Part shown: piece after piece, positions 16,004 through 25,490 of the stretch
Layout of the letters: every line of letters starts with the position of its first letter
How positions within the stretch are numbered: position 1 is the stretch's first letter
DNA from: Enterocloster bolteae
Lineage (GTDB): Bacteria; Bacillota; Clostridia; Lachnospirales; Lachnospiraceae
Assembly (NCBI GenBank): GCA_021772025.1
Contig: JAETNT010000019.1
Span: forward strand, 1 to 64,000
Length of the DNA: 64,000 nt
Direction of reading: 5' to 3'
Translations under genes and position numbers: made by a program
The notes under the pieces: generated by a model
The model's input: the letters and a program-made list of their open reading frames with translations, nothing else
Database searches by the model: none
Told to the model about the DNA's origin: nothing

Positions 16004-18592
16004 CTACTTATTTTTTATGACACATTGGCTTATTACGTTCTTTAACATTTCCATGTCAATGGGCTTTGCCAGATGGATATTCATTCCTGCATTTAAAGCT
16101 TCTTTTTCGTCTTCTGCAAAAGCATTGGCTGTCATGGCAATAATAGGGATTTCACCTGCGTCTTTACGCGCCAGTTTTCGAATCGCCTTCGTTGCGTCAT
16201 AGCCATTCATCACCGGCATCTGAACATCCATAAGAATTGCGTCAAACTCACCCTCCTCAGATTTTTCAAAGCGTTCCAGGGCCTGTCTGCCGTTTTCCAC
16301 AATCTCACATTTTGCGCCCTCAATGGACAGAACCTCTAACAGAATCTCCGCATTAATCTCATTATCTTCTGCAGCGAGGAAATTCATTCCCTGTAGACTG
16401 CATTCATTTTCTATTTTCTTGTTGTCTCTCGATTCTTCTGCCTGTATTTCCGTAATCTTTTCTTTCAGAGCCGATACAAAAATAGGTTTTGTAAGAATCC
16501 CTGTATATTCAAATTGAAGCAGTCTCTCTGCATCGCCTATATAATTTTCACTGTGAGCCGTCATAAGCAGAAGAAATGCTTTTTCCGGCATGGCTTTTCT
16601 CATCTTCTCCGCCATCCGGATTCCGTCGGTGCCCAACGCATTCCAGTCAAGCAGTACCAAATGGTAGCCTTTTTCCGTGTCTTTGGTATTTTGTATCATA
16701 TGCAAAGCTTCCTCTGCCTGAACTGCCGTGTCCATGGAAATACCCATATTCTCCATAAAAGTCTGGATGTTTTGGATTTCTTCCACATTCTCCTCCACAG
16801 ACAGGATACGGGATATCCCGCTGTTCTCCCAGAATGCCCTGTCCGCCTGACTTTCTGATACTCCAAGCTCCACTTCTACTCTGAAAAGACTTCCCTTATC
16901 CACTTCACTGAAAACTTCGATAGTTCCGCCCATAAGCTCAACGATATTTTTTGTAATTGCCATACCAAGTCCGGTACCTTGAACCTTATTGGTGGTACTA
17001 TTCTCTGCTCTGGTAAACACATCAAAAATCGTTTTTAAGTATTCCTGCGTCATCCCATACCCGTCATCTTCCACTTCGATTCGGATACGTTCAAACTGAC
17101 TGGAATACTGTTTCAGCCCAATAATCCGAAACCAGATATTTCCTCCTTCTTGTGTATATTTCACCGCATTAGAAAGAAGGTTCATCAAAATCTGATTCAT
17201 TCTTGTGGCATCTCCCACCAAATACTCATGCTTAATGTTGGATACTTCCACATGAAATTCCTGTGATTTTGCACTGGCCATAGGGCGAATAATGGCGTCT
17301 ACAGAGTATATCAAATCATTCAGGGCAAACTCTTCCTTAGTCAGCACTACCTTTCCGCTTTCAATTTTGGATACTTCCAGAATGTCATTGATCAGACTCA
17401 ATAAGTGCTGTCCGGACGTCATAATTTTTCTCGCATATTCCCGCACTTTATCCGGATTTTCCGCGTCTCTAACGAGTAAAGTGGTAAAGCCGATAACCGC
17501 ATTCATAGGCGTACGGATATCATGAGACATATTGGAAAGGAAGGTGGTTTTCGCATTGCTTGCAAGCTGCGCCGCGTGCAATGCTTCTGTTAACTGCCTG
17601 TTATGCTGCTCCCGTTCTTTTTCCCTCTCGTCCTGGTTTCTTTTCTGCTGTCTTTGGTTAAAATAGTACAGAGCGCAGCACAGGAAAAAGGCACTTGTCA
17701 TCACTGCCACTACAATAAAAATATTATAGTTTACCGTTTTCACTTCCTGCTGGATAGCTTCTGTCGGCACATAGCCTACCAGGCAAATCGTACCGTTGTT
17801 CATCATCCACATAAAGTTCAAAGAGCTTTTTCCTTGTATATCATGATAAAACATAATATTCTTCCGGTTTTTCACGCAATCCCTTATTTCTCTGCGAAGG
17901 GATTCTTCATGGATCTCGTTTGCCCTGTAAAAATCCTCTAGATTTAAGTGTCCCGCATTCCTCTCTCCCACGCCTTTTGGTTTTAGTACAAATCTTTCTG
18001 TTTTTGTATCCATAATGTAGAGTATGGCCTGCTTATTATAAAATCCATTGGGAAGAGATCTGTCGATGGCATCATAAGTATATTCCACATAAAGCGTGCC
18101 GATCTCCGTGCCTTCCTTTACCACAGGGCATTTAATCGAATAAGCCCAGGTCCCCATGTAGTTTAAATAGGAACGGGAAACTTCCATTCCGTCCATTATC
18201 TCGCCTGCTGAAAAGTCCAACCCTTCCTCAGAGAAAATTTCTCCCGTACTGGAAATTCCCTCCGATTCCCCTGCCCGGATCAGAGAAATCTTGGCTATGG
18301 TTTCATTCCTTTGATAGGAATGGATATAGCCCTCTAAATCTTCATCAATTACGGCAATTTCCTGAGCTATCAGCTTCTGGAATTCTGCTTGATTACTCCA
18401 AATTGCTTCTACGGTATATTTTATCAAATCCAGATTTTCATTCAGGTTCTGAATTGCCGATGCTGACATTTCCCTGGATATTTTCTTTGACACAGAAAAT
18501 ACTACGGCCCCTAGGATACTAAAGACAAGTATAATAGAGAGAACTAAAGGAAATCTTTTGTCCATTCTGCTTTTATCTATTTTCTTTTTCAT
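16004..18592 (-). CDS. Hybrid sensor histidine kinase with two receiver domains
   Basis: About 862 residues. Membrane segments at about 14-36 and 290-312 enclose a roughly 250-residue extracytoplasmic sensor domain of Cache-like character. The kinase core has the H-box FLSNMSHDIRTPMNAVIGFT, the N-box QILMNLLSNAVKYT and GTGLGMAITKNIVELMGG. Two receiver domains follow: the first keeps LVLLDWN as phosphoacceptor region but is divergent, the second is canonical with ILMDVQMPVMNGYDATKAIR. No DNA-binding output domain is present, so a separate effector must exist. The start is ATG at 18592, six bases after AGGTGA. The downstream partner is the orphan binding protein at 14611-15930. Confidence 0.93.
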   Translation of the reverse strand: MKKKIDKSRMDKRFPLVLSIILVFSILGAVVFSVSKKISREMSASAIQNLNENLDLIKYTVEAIWSNQAEFQKLIAQEIAVIDEDLEGYIHSYQRNETIAKISLIRAGESEGISSTGEIFSEEGLDFSAGEIMDGMEVSRSYLNYMGTWAYSIKCPVVKEGTEIGTLYVEYTYDAIDRSLPNGFYNKQAILYIMDTKTERFVLKPKGVGERNAGHLNLEDFYRANEIHEESLRREIRDCVKNRKNIMFYHDIQGKSSLNFMWMMNNGTICLVGYVPTEAIQQEVKTVNYNIFIVVAVMTSAFFLCCALYYFNQRQQKRNQDEREKEREQHNRQLTEALHAAQLASNAKTTFLSNMSHDIRTPMNAVIGFTTLLVRDAENPDKVREYARKIMTSGQHLLSLINDILEVSKIESGKVVLTKEEFALNDLIYSVDAIIRPMASAKSQEFHVEVSNIKHEYLVGDATRMNQILMNLLSNAVKYTQEGGNIWFRIIGLKQYSSQFERIRIEVEDDGYGMTQEYLKTIFDVFTRAENSTTNKVQGTGLGMAITKNIVELMGGTIEVFSEVDKGSLFRVEVELGVSESQADRAFWENSGISRILSVEENVEEIQNIQTFMENMGISMDTAVQAEEALHMIQNTKDTEKGYHLVLLDWNALGTDGIRMAEKMRKAMPEKAFLLLMTAHSENYIGDAERLLQFEYTGILTKPIFVSALKEKITEIQAEESRDNKKIENECSLQGMNFLAAEDNEINAEILLEVLSIEGAKCEIVENGRQALERFEKSEEGEFDAILMDVQMPVMNGYDATKAIRKLARKDAGEIPIIAMTANAFAEDEKEALNAGMNIHLAKPIDMEMLKNVISQCVIKNK

Positions 18593-18671
18593 CAACATTC
18601 ACCTGATTTTTACTGCTTATTCTTTCAACTGCTGCGTTTTATAAGCTATTTTATAACTCTTTCGCTGTTCT

Positions 18672-18700
18672 ATTATAATACATTTTTCTCAGCCTAGCAA
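18672..18700 (-). promoter_or_regulatory. Promoter of the hybrid kinase/binding-protein unit
   Basis: On the minus strand TTGCTA (18700-18695), a 17-base spacer and TATAAT (18677-18672), about 80 bases before the kinase start codon. Confidence 0.75.
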
Positions 18701-18734
18701 CAGTAATATAACCCTCCCGATATAATAAATGCAT

Positions 18735-18768
18735 ACTGAAAAGGCAGAATCCCGTTGGGATCCTGCCT
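18735..18768 (-). terminator. Terminator of the PFOR gene
   Basis: On the minus strand AGGCAGGATCCC pairs with GGGATTCTGCCT around a 3-base loop and is followed by TTTT. It lies about 35 bases after the stop codon of the gene at 18804-22340. Confidence 0.85.
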
Positions 18769-18803
18769 AATATTTTAATCATCTGTAGGAATCAGATATT
18801 CAA

Positions 18804-21800
18804 TTACTCATTTCCGTAGAGAGCAACCAGCTTCTTCAGATACTCGTATCTTTCCTTAGCGAATGCCTGGTTCTTAGCGAACAGATCTTCTGCTCTTTCG
18901 GGATTCTTAAGGCCTAAGGACAGATAACGAACCTCACCCTTCAAGAAGTCTTGGTAACCATCCATGTTAGGAGCCTTGCTGTCTAAGGAGAACTTATTCT
19001 CAGCAGCCGGGTTGAACCGGAACAGGTGCCAATAGCCACACTCAACGGCTAACTTCTCTTCGGTCTGAGCCTTACTCATGCCCTTCTTGATACCATGGTT
19101 AATACAGGGAGCGTAAGCAATAATTAAGGAGGGACCCGGATAAGCCTCTGCCTCTGCAATTGCCTTAACAGTCTGTGCATAGTCAGCACCCATGGAAATC
19201 TGTGCTACATATACATAACCATAGCTCATTGCAATGGAAGCCAAATCTTTCTTCTTAACGTCCTTACCGCCTGCAGCAAACTGTGCCACGGCACCTACCG
19301 GAGTAGCTTTGGAGGACTGTCCGCCGGTATTGGAGTAAACCTCGGTATCATATACCATGATATTAATGTCCTTGCCGGAAGCAAGTACATGGTCAACACC
19401 GCCAAAGCCGATATCATAAGCCCATCCGTCGCCGCCGAATACCCACTGAGACTTCTTAGCCAGGAAATCCTTATTATTTACAATTTCCTTGCAAACCGGG
19501 CATTCACAGCCGTCTAATGCAGCAACCAGCTTGTCCGTAGCAGTACCGTTGGTAGCGCCGCAGCCAAAGGTATCCAAATATTCCTTGCATGCTGCCTTTA
19601 CTTCGTCAGAAGCTTCAGCGCTTGCCATTACAGACTCTACTTTAGCCTTTAAGCCATCTCTGATGGCGTTCTGAGCCAGTAACATACCGTAACCAAACTC
19701 GGCGTTGTCCTCAAATAAGGAGTTGGACCATGCGGGACCCTGGCCCTTAGCATTTACGGTATAAGGAGTGGACGGTGAAGAGTTGCCCCAAATAGAAGAG
19801 CATCCGGTTGCGTTAGCAATATACATTCTATCGCCGAACAGCTGGGTAATCAGCTTGGCGTAAGGAGTCTCTCCACATCCTGCACAGGCGCCGGAGAACT
19901 CAAGTAAGGGCTGCTTGAACTGGCTTCCCTTAACGGTAGTCTCTTTAAACTTAGCTAAAACCTCTTCCTTCACAGGCAGAGACTGGCCATACTCAAAGAT
20001 AGGCTGCTCGGGTAAGCTTCCCTCTAACGGCTCCATGGTCAGAGCCTTGTTGCCCTTCATGCCGGGACATACGTTTGCACAGGAGCCGCATCCGGTACAG
20101 TCAAGGGCGGAAACGGTCATCGCAAACTTCATACCGGGCATACCGGTCATATCTTTCATTTTCATGCCGGACGGCGCATTGGCAGCTTCGTCAGCAGTCA
20201 TAGCAACGGGGCGGATTACTGCATGGGGGCATACATAAGAGCAGAAGTTACACTGGATACAATTATCCGGATTCCAAACCGGTACATTTACTGCGATACC
20301 GCGCTTCTCATAAGCTGCAGAACCGGAGGGGGTGCTGCCGTCTACATAATCAACGAATGCGGATACCGGCAAAGAATTGCCTTCCTGGGCGGAAACTTTA
20401 GACTGAACATTGTTAACGAAGTCAACAACATCTTTTCTGGCGCCAGATACAACAGTAAAATCAAGGCCTTCATCCTGGCAGTTCTTCCAGCTTTCCGGAA
20501 CCTCTACCTTTACAACGCCTTTAGCGCCCGCATCAATAGCGGCCCAGTTCTTCTTAACAACATCTTCGCCCTTACGGCCGTAGGTCTTCTGTGCAGCATC
20601 CTTCATAAGCTGATTTGCCTTGTCAGCCGGAATAATACCGGTTAACTCAAAGAATGCAGACTGCAAAATGGTATTAATACGGGTGGGGCCCATACCGGTC
20701 TCGATACCAATCTTAACACCGTCGATGGTGTAGAAGTTAATGTTATGGTCCGCAATATATTTTTTCATCTGGCCCGGTAAGTGCTTCTCTAATCCTTCCA
20801 TATCCCAAGAGCAGTTTAACAGGAAGGTACCGCCGTCAACCAGTTCCTGAACCATATTATACTTGCGGACATATGCCGGGTTATGGCATGCCACAAAGTT
20901 TGCAGTACGGATCAGATAGGTAGACTTAATGGGAGAATGTCCGAAACGTAAATGGGACATGGTAACGCCGCCGGACTTCTTGGAGTCATAATCAAAATAT
21001 GCCTGAGCATACATATCAGTGTTATCACCGATAATCTTAATGGAGTTCTTGTTAGCGCCTACGGTACCGTCTGCGCCCAGACCCCAGAACTTGCAGTTGG
21101 TAGTCCCTTCAGGAGTAGTAACTAAAGGAGCGCCAATCTCTAAGGACAGATTGGTTACATCGTCCACGATGCCGATGGTGAACTTCTCCTTGGATGTGTT
21201 GTTGTAAACGGCAACAATCTGTGCAGGAGTAGTATCTTTGGAACCTAAGCCGTAGCGGCCGGTGAAGACCGGAACTGCATCGAATTTGGTATTCTTTAAT
21301 GCGGCAACAACATCCAGATACAGAGGTTCTCCTAAGGAACCCGGCTCTTTGGTTCTGTCCAATACAGAAATCTTCTTAACCGTCTCAGGAATTGCCGCAA
21401 CTAAAGCGTCAGCGCAGAACGGACGGTACAGGCGAACCTTTACAACGCCTACCTTCTGACCCTGGGCAACTAAGTAGTCGATAGTCTCCTCAATAGTATC
21501 GTTTACAGAGCCCATAGCAATGATAACATGCTCTGCATCCTCTGCTCCGTAGTAGTTAAACAGCTTGTAGTCGGTACCGATCTTAGCATTAACCTTGTCC
21601 ATATATTCCTGAACAATTGCCGGCAACGCATCGTAATAGGGGTTGCATGCCTCTCTTGCCTGGAAGAAAATATCCGGATTCTGAGCAGAACCTCTCTCAC
21701 AGGGATGATTGGGATTTAACGCATGCTTGCGGAATGCTTCGATAGCATCCATATCAGCCATATCCTTCAAATCCTCATAGTCCCAGGTCTCAATCTTCTG

Positions 21801-22340
21801 AATCTCGTGGGAGGTACGGAAACCGTCAAAGAAGTTAATAAAGGGAACCTTGCCCTTAATCGCTGCCAGATGTGCAACCGGAGTTAAATCCATAACTTCC
21901 TGAACACTGGACTCGCACAGCATAGCGCAGCCGGTCTGACGGCATGCATATACGTCAGAGTGATCACCGAAAATAGACAAAGCGTGGCTTGCTACAGCAC
22001 GTGCGGAAACATTGAATACGCCGGGAAGCTGCTCGCCTGCAACCTTGTACAAGTTGGGAATCATCAGCAGTAATCCCTGAGAAGCCGTGTAGGTGGTGGT
22101 TAATGCACCTGCTGCCAGAGAGCCGTGTACGGCACCTGCCGCACCTGCCTCAGACTGCATCTCGGTTACCTGCACAGTACGGCCGAAGATATTCAGTCTT
22201 CCATCAGTAGCCCATTCATCCGTGTGCTCAGCCATAACAGATGAAGGGGTAATGGGATAGATAGCGGCAACGTCCGTAAACGCATAGGAAGCGTGGGAAG
22301 CAGCCTGATTGCCATCCATGGTTTTCATTTTTCTTGCCAT
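18804..22340 (-). CDS. nifJ: Pyruvate:ferredoxin (flavodoxin) oxidoreductase
   Basis: A 1178-residue single-chain PFOR. It decarboxylates pyruvate to acetyl-CoA and CO2 and passes two electrons to ferredoxin, the central step of clostridial fermentation. All parts of the long homodimeric form are visible: the N-terminal pyrimidine-binding domain (VAAIYPITPSSVMAEHTDEW), the transketolase C-like part, a two-cluster ferredoxin domain (CIQCNFCSYVCPHA and CTGCGSCANVCPG at about 690-760), a proximal-cluster CAGCGETPY, and the thiamine-diphosphate site (GCSSIWGNSSPSTPY and the later GGDGWAYDIGFGG). Length matches the family. AGGAGG precedes the ATG by seven bases. It stands alone between its own promoter and terminator. 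Confidence 0.98.
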   Translation of the reverse strand: MARKMKTMDGNQAASHASYAFTDVAAIYPITPSSVMAEHTDEWATDGRLNIFGRTVQVTEMQSEAGAAGAVHGSLAAGALTTTYTASQGLLLMIPNLYKVAGEQLPGVFNVSARAVASHALSIFGDHSDVYACRQTGCAMLCESSVQEVMDLTPVAHLAAIKGKVPFINFFDGFRTSHEIQKIETWDYEDLKDMADMDAIEAFRKHALNPNHPCERGSAQNPDIFFQAREACNPYYDALPAIVQEYMDKVNAKIGTDYKLFNYYGAEDAEHVIIAMGSVNDTIEETIDYLVAQGQKVGVVKVRLYRPFCADALVAAIPETVKKISVLDRTKEPGSLGEPLYLDVVAALKNTKFDAVPVFTGRYGLGSKDTTPAQIVAVYNNTSKEKFTIGIVDDVTNLSLEIGAPLVTTPEGTTNCKFWGLGADGTVGANKNSIKIIGDNTDMYAQAYFDYDSKKSGGVTMSHLRFGHSPIKSTYLIRTANFVACHNPAYVRKYNMVQELVDGGTFLLNCSWDMEGLEKHLPGQMKKYIADHNINFYTIDGVKIGIETGMGPTRINTILQSAFFELTGIIPADKANQLMKDAAQKTYGRKGEDVVKKNWAAIDAGAKGVVKVEVPESWKNCQDEGLDFTVVSGARKDVVDFVNNVQSKVSAQEGNSLPVSAFVDYVDGSTPSGSAAYEKRGIAVNVPVWNPDNCIQCNFCSYVCPHAVIRPVAMTADEAANAPSGMKMKDMTGMPGMKFAMTVSALDCTGCGSCANVCPGMKGNKALTMEPLEGSLPEQPIFEYGQSLPVKEEVLAKFKETTVKGSQFKQPLLEFSGACAGCGETPYAKLITQLFGDRMYIANATGCSSIWGNSSPSTPYTVNAKGQGPAWSNSLFEDNAEFGYGMLLAQNAIRDGLKAKVESVMASAEASDEVKAACKEYLDTFGCGATNGTATDKLVAALDGCECPVCKEIVNNKDFLAKKSQWVFGGDGWAYDIGFGGVDHVLASGKDINIMVYDTEVYSNTGGQSSKATPVGAVAQFAAGGKDVKKKDLASIAMSYGYVYVAQISMGADYAQTVKAIAEAEAYPGPSLIIAYAPCINHGIKKGMSKAQTEEKLAVECGYWHLFRFNPAAENKFSLDSKAPNMDGYQDFLKGEVRYLSLGLKNPERAEDLFAKNQAFAKERYEYLKKLVALYGNE

Positions 22341-22414
22341 TTTACTTTCCTCCTACAAATGTGAGTGGTGTTAGTTTGTCTCTCTTTGTAAAAAAAGAAA
22401 CGGACCTGTTTATT

Positions 22415-22442
22415 ATTATACCAATTTTTATATAAATTGCAA
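22415..22442 (-). promoter_or_regulatory. Promoter of the PFOR gene
   Basis: On the minus strand TTGCAA (22442-22437), a 16-base spacer and TATAAT (22420-22415), about 75 bases before the start codon and directly after the terminator of the upstream VanW gene. Confidence 0.75.
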
Positions 22443-22462
22443 ATGATATTGCCTATGTATAC

Positions 22463-22513
22463 AAAAAAAAGCAGTGGAAAATAACAGGACACTCTGCCAT
22501 TTTCCGCTGCTCT
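22463..22513 (-). terminator. Terminator of the VanW-family gene
   Basis: On the minus strand AGCAGCGGAAAAT pairs with ATTTTCCACTGCT (one mismatch) across a 16-base loop and is followed by eight T. Confidence 0.85.
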
Positions 22514-22560
22514 TACAATCTGCTCTGAAACAATCGGCATTTCTGCCAAATTCCTTCCCG

Positions 22561-24450
22561 CTATACACCGGGACCCCCCGGACCGGCAGGTATGGAATCG
22601 CCATTACCGGCCCCCGGACCCGGAGGCAAAACGCCTCCACTATTGCTTCCCGGACCAGCTGGTTCTATCAAATCGCTGCTTCCCGGAGCCGGCAAATTAC
22701 TGCCGGGACCGGAAACCTGACCCTCGTCCCCAGGGCCTGCCGGAATATTGGCTTCCGTTGTGGAATCCGTCTCACCGCTCTCAGACGGAACGCTCTGGCT
22801 TGGAAGAACCGGTGTTCCATCCGGGTTTGTTTCAGCAGGAAGAACCGATGATCCATCCGGATTGGTTTGACCCGGAAGGGGAACCCATACACCGGAACTG
22901 TTCCGCTTTACAACCGGGGCATGTCCTTTATAGCTGGAAGTGTGATCCACATTATCGCTGACTTTCTCCCCATCTTTGGTTATCACCAGACGAACTTCCC
23001 ATTGGCTGCCGGTACTGCCTTTACTTTCCACAACTTCCTGGCCCGGCTGCACCGACTGATCTTCCACATAGGTGGGAGCCGGAGGATCTACATCTTTAAC
23101 CTTTGTAGATTTTAAATCGTATTTTACCCCTTCCTCCAAAATAGGAATGGCGTAGATAGAAACCGTGCAGGTTAAATCTTTGTAGGACGCCCGAATACCG
23201 ATTCCTGTATTGGAATTATTTTCAAAAGCATAATCCGGGCCGCCCCAGCTCACGGTTGCATCCATTCCCGGAGTTACATAGGAAGGCTCAAATGTATGGG
23301 AACGACGCACTGTAGTCTTTAATCCTCCACGGACTACCGCATTATAAAGGGTAGTAGATACCTGACACACTCCGCCTCCTGTTTCCTGAACCACCTCTCC
23401 GTTGCTGTAAGCTGCTGCCGACTGATAGCCTCTGGCTGTGGTGCGCTCTCCTACTCTTTCATTAAAGGAGAAGCTCTCCCCCGGAGCCAGCACCAAGCCG
23501 TCAATGGCCTCACAGGCCAGACGTACATTGGTATTTCTCTTGCTGTTATTAGTAGTCTTGGTAGTATATTCGCTGATAATTTTATATTTTTCCCTAGCCG
23601 TTTCCTCTGTGATTTCCGGCGCTACAGAAGTCACCTGAGCCTCAATCTTTGCATCAAAATCCTTAAGGCTTAGGGCCGCCATAATTGCATTGGTAAGTGC
23701 TTCCTGATCAACGGACTGTCCGGCCTCTTCCCCGGAAAATAAAAACTTGCCGCTCTCTTTGTCAAAGCTGCTGATAGAGGCATTCTTTGCCTGCTTGTCC
23801 CACTTAGAGGCCACAACGCTGACCTCTGCAGCAATCTGCTCTTCCAGGCCGCCGGTATCCAGTACATAGCTTTCCTTAGGCTCCCCCTGGTAGATTTCCT
23901 GAAGAAGCTGGTCTACCTTTGTCTCCATCAAATTGGGAATCTCTATGGTCTCCCCGTTCCATGTCACAGCCATATCCCACGGATAAGCTTCTAAAATCTT
24001 CTCTCTGGCCGCTTCTCTGGAAAGGCCGGTGATTGTTACATTTCCTACTTTCACTTCCTTTTGAAGCTCTGTTTCCGGCGGCGTTGTCTCCGTAGTAGGC
24101 TCTGTATCGGAACCTGCTCTTCCCTTTAGGACAAATGCTCCTATGGCAATTGCCACCATCAAGGCCACGCCGGCAACGGCAATCCAAAGGTAATTCGGCC
24201 CCGGGCTTCTTCTATGCCTCCCGCCTCTTCCGTGGGAAACGGGTGTTTTTCTATCATAACTGCTATAGACTCCGCTGCTTCTGCCGGAATGGGATCCGCT
24301 CCTTGATGAACTGCCGCTTCCCCTCCCGGCAGATCCCGAACCTCTGGTCTGGCGGCCTGCAGCTGCCGACCTTCCAGATGCAGAGGTACCTCTGGCTGTA
24401 GTTCTTCCATGAGAGCCGGCAGCCCGGCTTCTGCGATTTAATTCGTCCAT
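22561..24450 (-). CDS. VanW-family membrane-anchored protein
   Basis: A 629-residue envelope protein. Residues 1-85 form a cytoplasmic tail very rich in Ser, Gly and Arg. One membrane segment (YLWIAVAGVALMVAIAIGAFVL) follows, then a Thr/Glu linker, one or two peptidoglycan-binding-4-like regions (about 125-270), the VanW domain (TTNNSKRNTNVRLACEAIDG through VVQETGGGVCQVSTTLYNAV and THTFEPSYVTPGMDATV) and a G5-like stretch. The last 130 residues are a low-complexity Pro/Gly/Asn tail with repeats of the TNPDGxxVLP and PAGPG type, likely wall-spanning. The start is ATG at 24450 behind AGGTGA; an upstream TTG is unlikely. VanW proteins are common in Clostridia, with unknown biochemical role; vancomycin resistance is not implied. 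Confidence 0.9.
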   Translation of the reverse strand: MDELNRRSRAAGSHGRTTARGTSASGRSAAAGRQTRGSGSAGRGSGSSSRSGSHSGRSSGVYSSYDRKTPVSHGRGGRHRRSPGPNYLWIAVAGVALMVAIAIGAFVLKGRAGSDTEPTTETTPPETELQKEVKVGNVTITGLSREAAREKILEAYPWDMAVTWNGETIEIPNLMETKVDQLLQEIYQGEPKESYVLDTGGLEEQIAAEVSVVASKWDKQAKNASISSFDKESGKFLFSGEEAGQSVDQEALTNAIMAALSLKDFDAKIEAQVTSVAPEITEETAREKYKIISEYTTKTTNNSKRNTNVRLACEAIDGLVLAPGESFSFNERVGERTTARGYQSAAAYSNGEVVQETGGGVCQVSTTLYNAVVRGGLKTTVRRSHTFEPSYVTPGMDATVSWGGPDYAFENNSNTGIGIRASYKDLTCTVSIYAIPILEEGVKYDLKSTKVKDVDPPAPTYVEDQSVQPGQEVVESKGSTGSQWEVRLVITKDGEKVSDNVDHTSSYKGHAPVVKRNSSGVWVPLPGQTNPDGSSVLPAETNPDGTPVLPSQSVPSESGETDSTTEANIPAGPGDEGQVSGPGSNLPAPGSSDLIEPAGPGSNSGGVLPPGPGAGNGDSIPAGPGGPGV

Positions 24451-24638
24451 ATATTCACCTATCTTCAAATAACATTATCCTGTGTCATACAAACTGTAGT
24501 ATACCACATTCTGTATAAAATGGAATGACAAATTTATTAAATTTTCAAGGCCAATTATTATTTTTTCGTTAGAATTTACTTATTGAGTCAAACATGTTAC
24601 TATTATATTACTATTGTATTTCAAGGAGGTTTCCTATT

Positions 24639-25490
24639 ATGTCATATATTGATCTCCATGTCCATTCCACTGCCTCAGACGGCACCCTCTCCCCTGCCCA
24701 GGTAGTGGAAGAAGCAAAAAAGGCAGGCCTGTCTGCCATCGCTTTAACGGATCACGATACAGTAAACGGAATAGAGGAAGCTCTCTGTGCCGGAGAAAAA
24801 AACGGAATCTGCGTTATTCCCGGGGTAGAACTATCTTGTGTTTACCGTGGAAAAGAAATCCATATTCTGGGACTGTTTGTTAATTACCAGGATCCGTACT
24901 TTACCTGTCAGCTGGATAAGCTTTTATCCGTGCGGATCCAGCGCAATCAGGAGATGCTTCGCCGTTTTCAGGCCGACGGATTTGATATTACCATGGACTC
25001 TTTAACAAAGGGCAATCCTCAAACGGTCATTACCCGCGCTCATTTTGCCAGAGCTTTGGTGGAAAAGGGCTACGCTTCTTCTATAGAGAAGGCTTTCCAA
25101 AATTATCTTCAGTACGGAGGAAAATACTGCCTTAGAAAAGAGCTGATTACCCCTGAGCAGGCCATGAAAGTTCTCACCGGCAATCAGGCTTTTCCGGCCC
25201 TGGCTCACCCCATATTGTATCGTTTAGGCTGGGATGCCACTGAAGAGCTTATCGCTTATCTGACAGACCTTGGCATGAAAGGCCTGGAGGTATACCATTC
25301 CTCCCATAACCCATCCCAAAGCGGAAAGCTGCGGACCATAGCCCGCCAGTACGGCCTTCTGCCCACTGGCGGTTCGGATTTTCATGGCGCTAACAAGCCG
25401 GACATCTCCATAGGCACCGGCCGGGGAGGGCTGCACCTGTCCTCTCTTTTGTTGGAGGATATCCAAAAGGCTATCCGTTCTTATCCTTAA
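24639..25490 (+). CDS. PHP-domain phosphoesterase (YciV/RNase AM-like)
   Basis: A 283-residue cytoplasmic metallo-phosphoesterase of the PHP family. It starts YIDLHVHSTASDGTLSP (first metal histidines) and has ALTDHDTVNG, PGVELSC, HILGLFV, the later LAHPILY and the final GGSDFHG, all metal ligands of stand-alone PHP enzymes. Relatives act on 3',5'-nucleoside bisphosphates or as short 5'-3' exoribonucleases trimming RNA ends. The start is ATG at 24639, nine bases after AAGGAGG; the upstream ATG at 24594 is unsupported. It converges on the AI-2E-type gene and overlaps its end by 20 bases. Confidence 0.92.
   Translation: MSYIDLHVHSTASDGTLSPAQVVEEAKKAGLSAIALTDHDTVNGIEEALCAGEKNGICVIPGVELSCVYRGKEIHILGLFVNYQDPYFTCQLDKLLSVRIQRNQEMLRRFQADGFDITMDSLTKGNPQTVITRAHFARALVEKGYASSIEKAFQNYLQYGGKYCLRKELITPEQAMKVLTGNQAFPALAHPILYRLGWDATEELIAYLTDLGMKGLEVYHSSHNPSQSGKLRTIARQYGLLPTGGSDFHGANKPDISIGTGRGGLHLSSLLLEDIQKAIRSYP

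Noticed and set aside
22561-24450. VanW protein as a vancomycin-resistance gene
   Set aside because: VanW-domain proteins are widespread in Clostridia without resistance, and no vanA/vanB ligase, vanH or vanX lies nearby.
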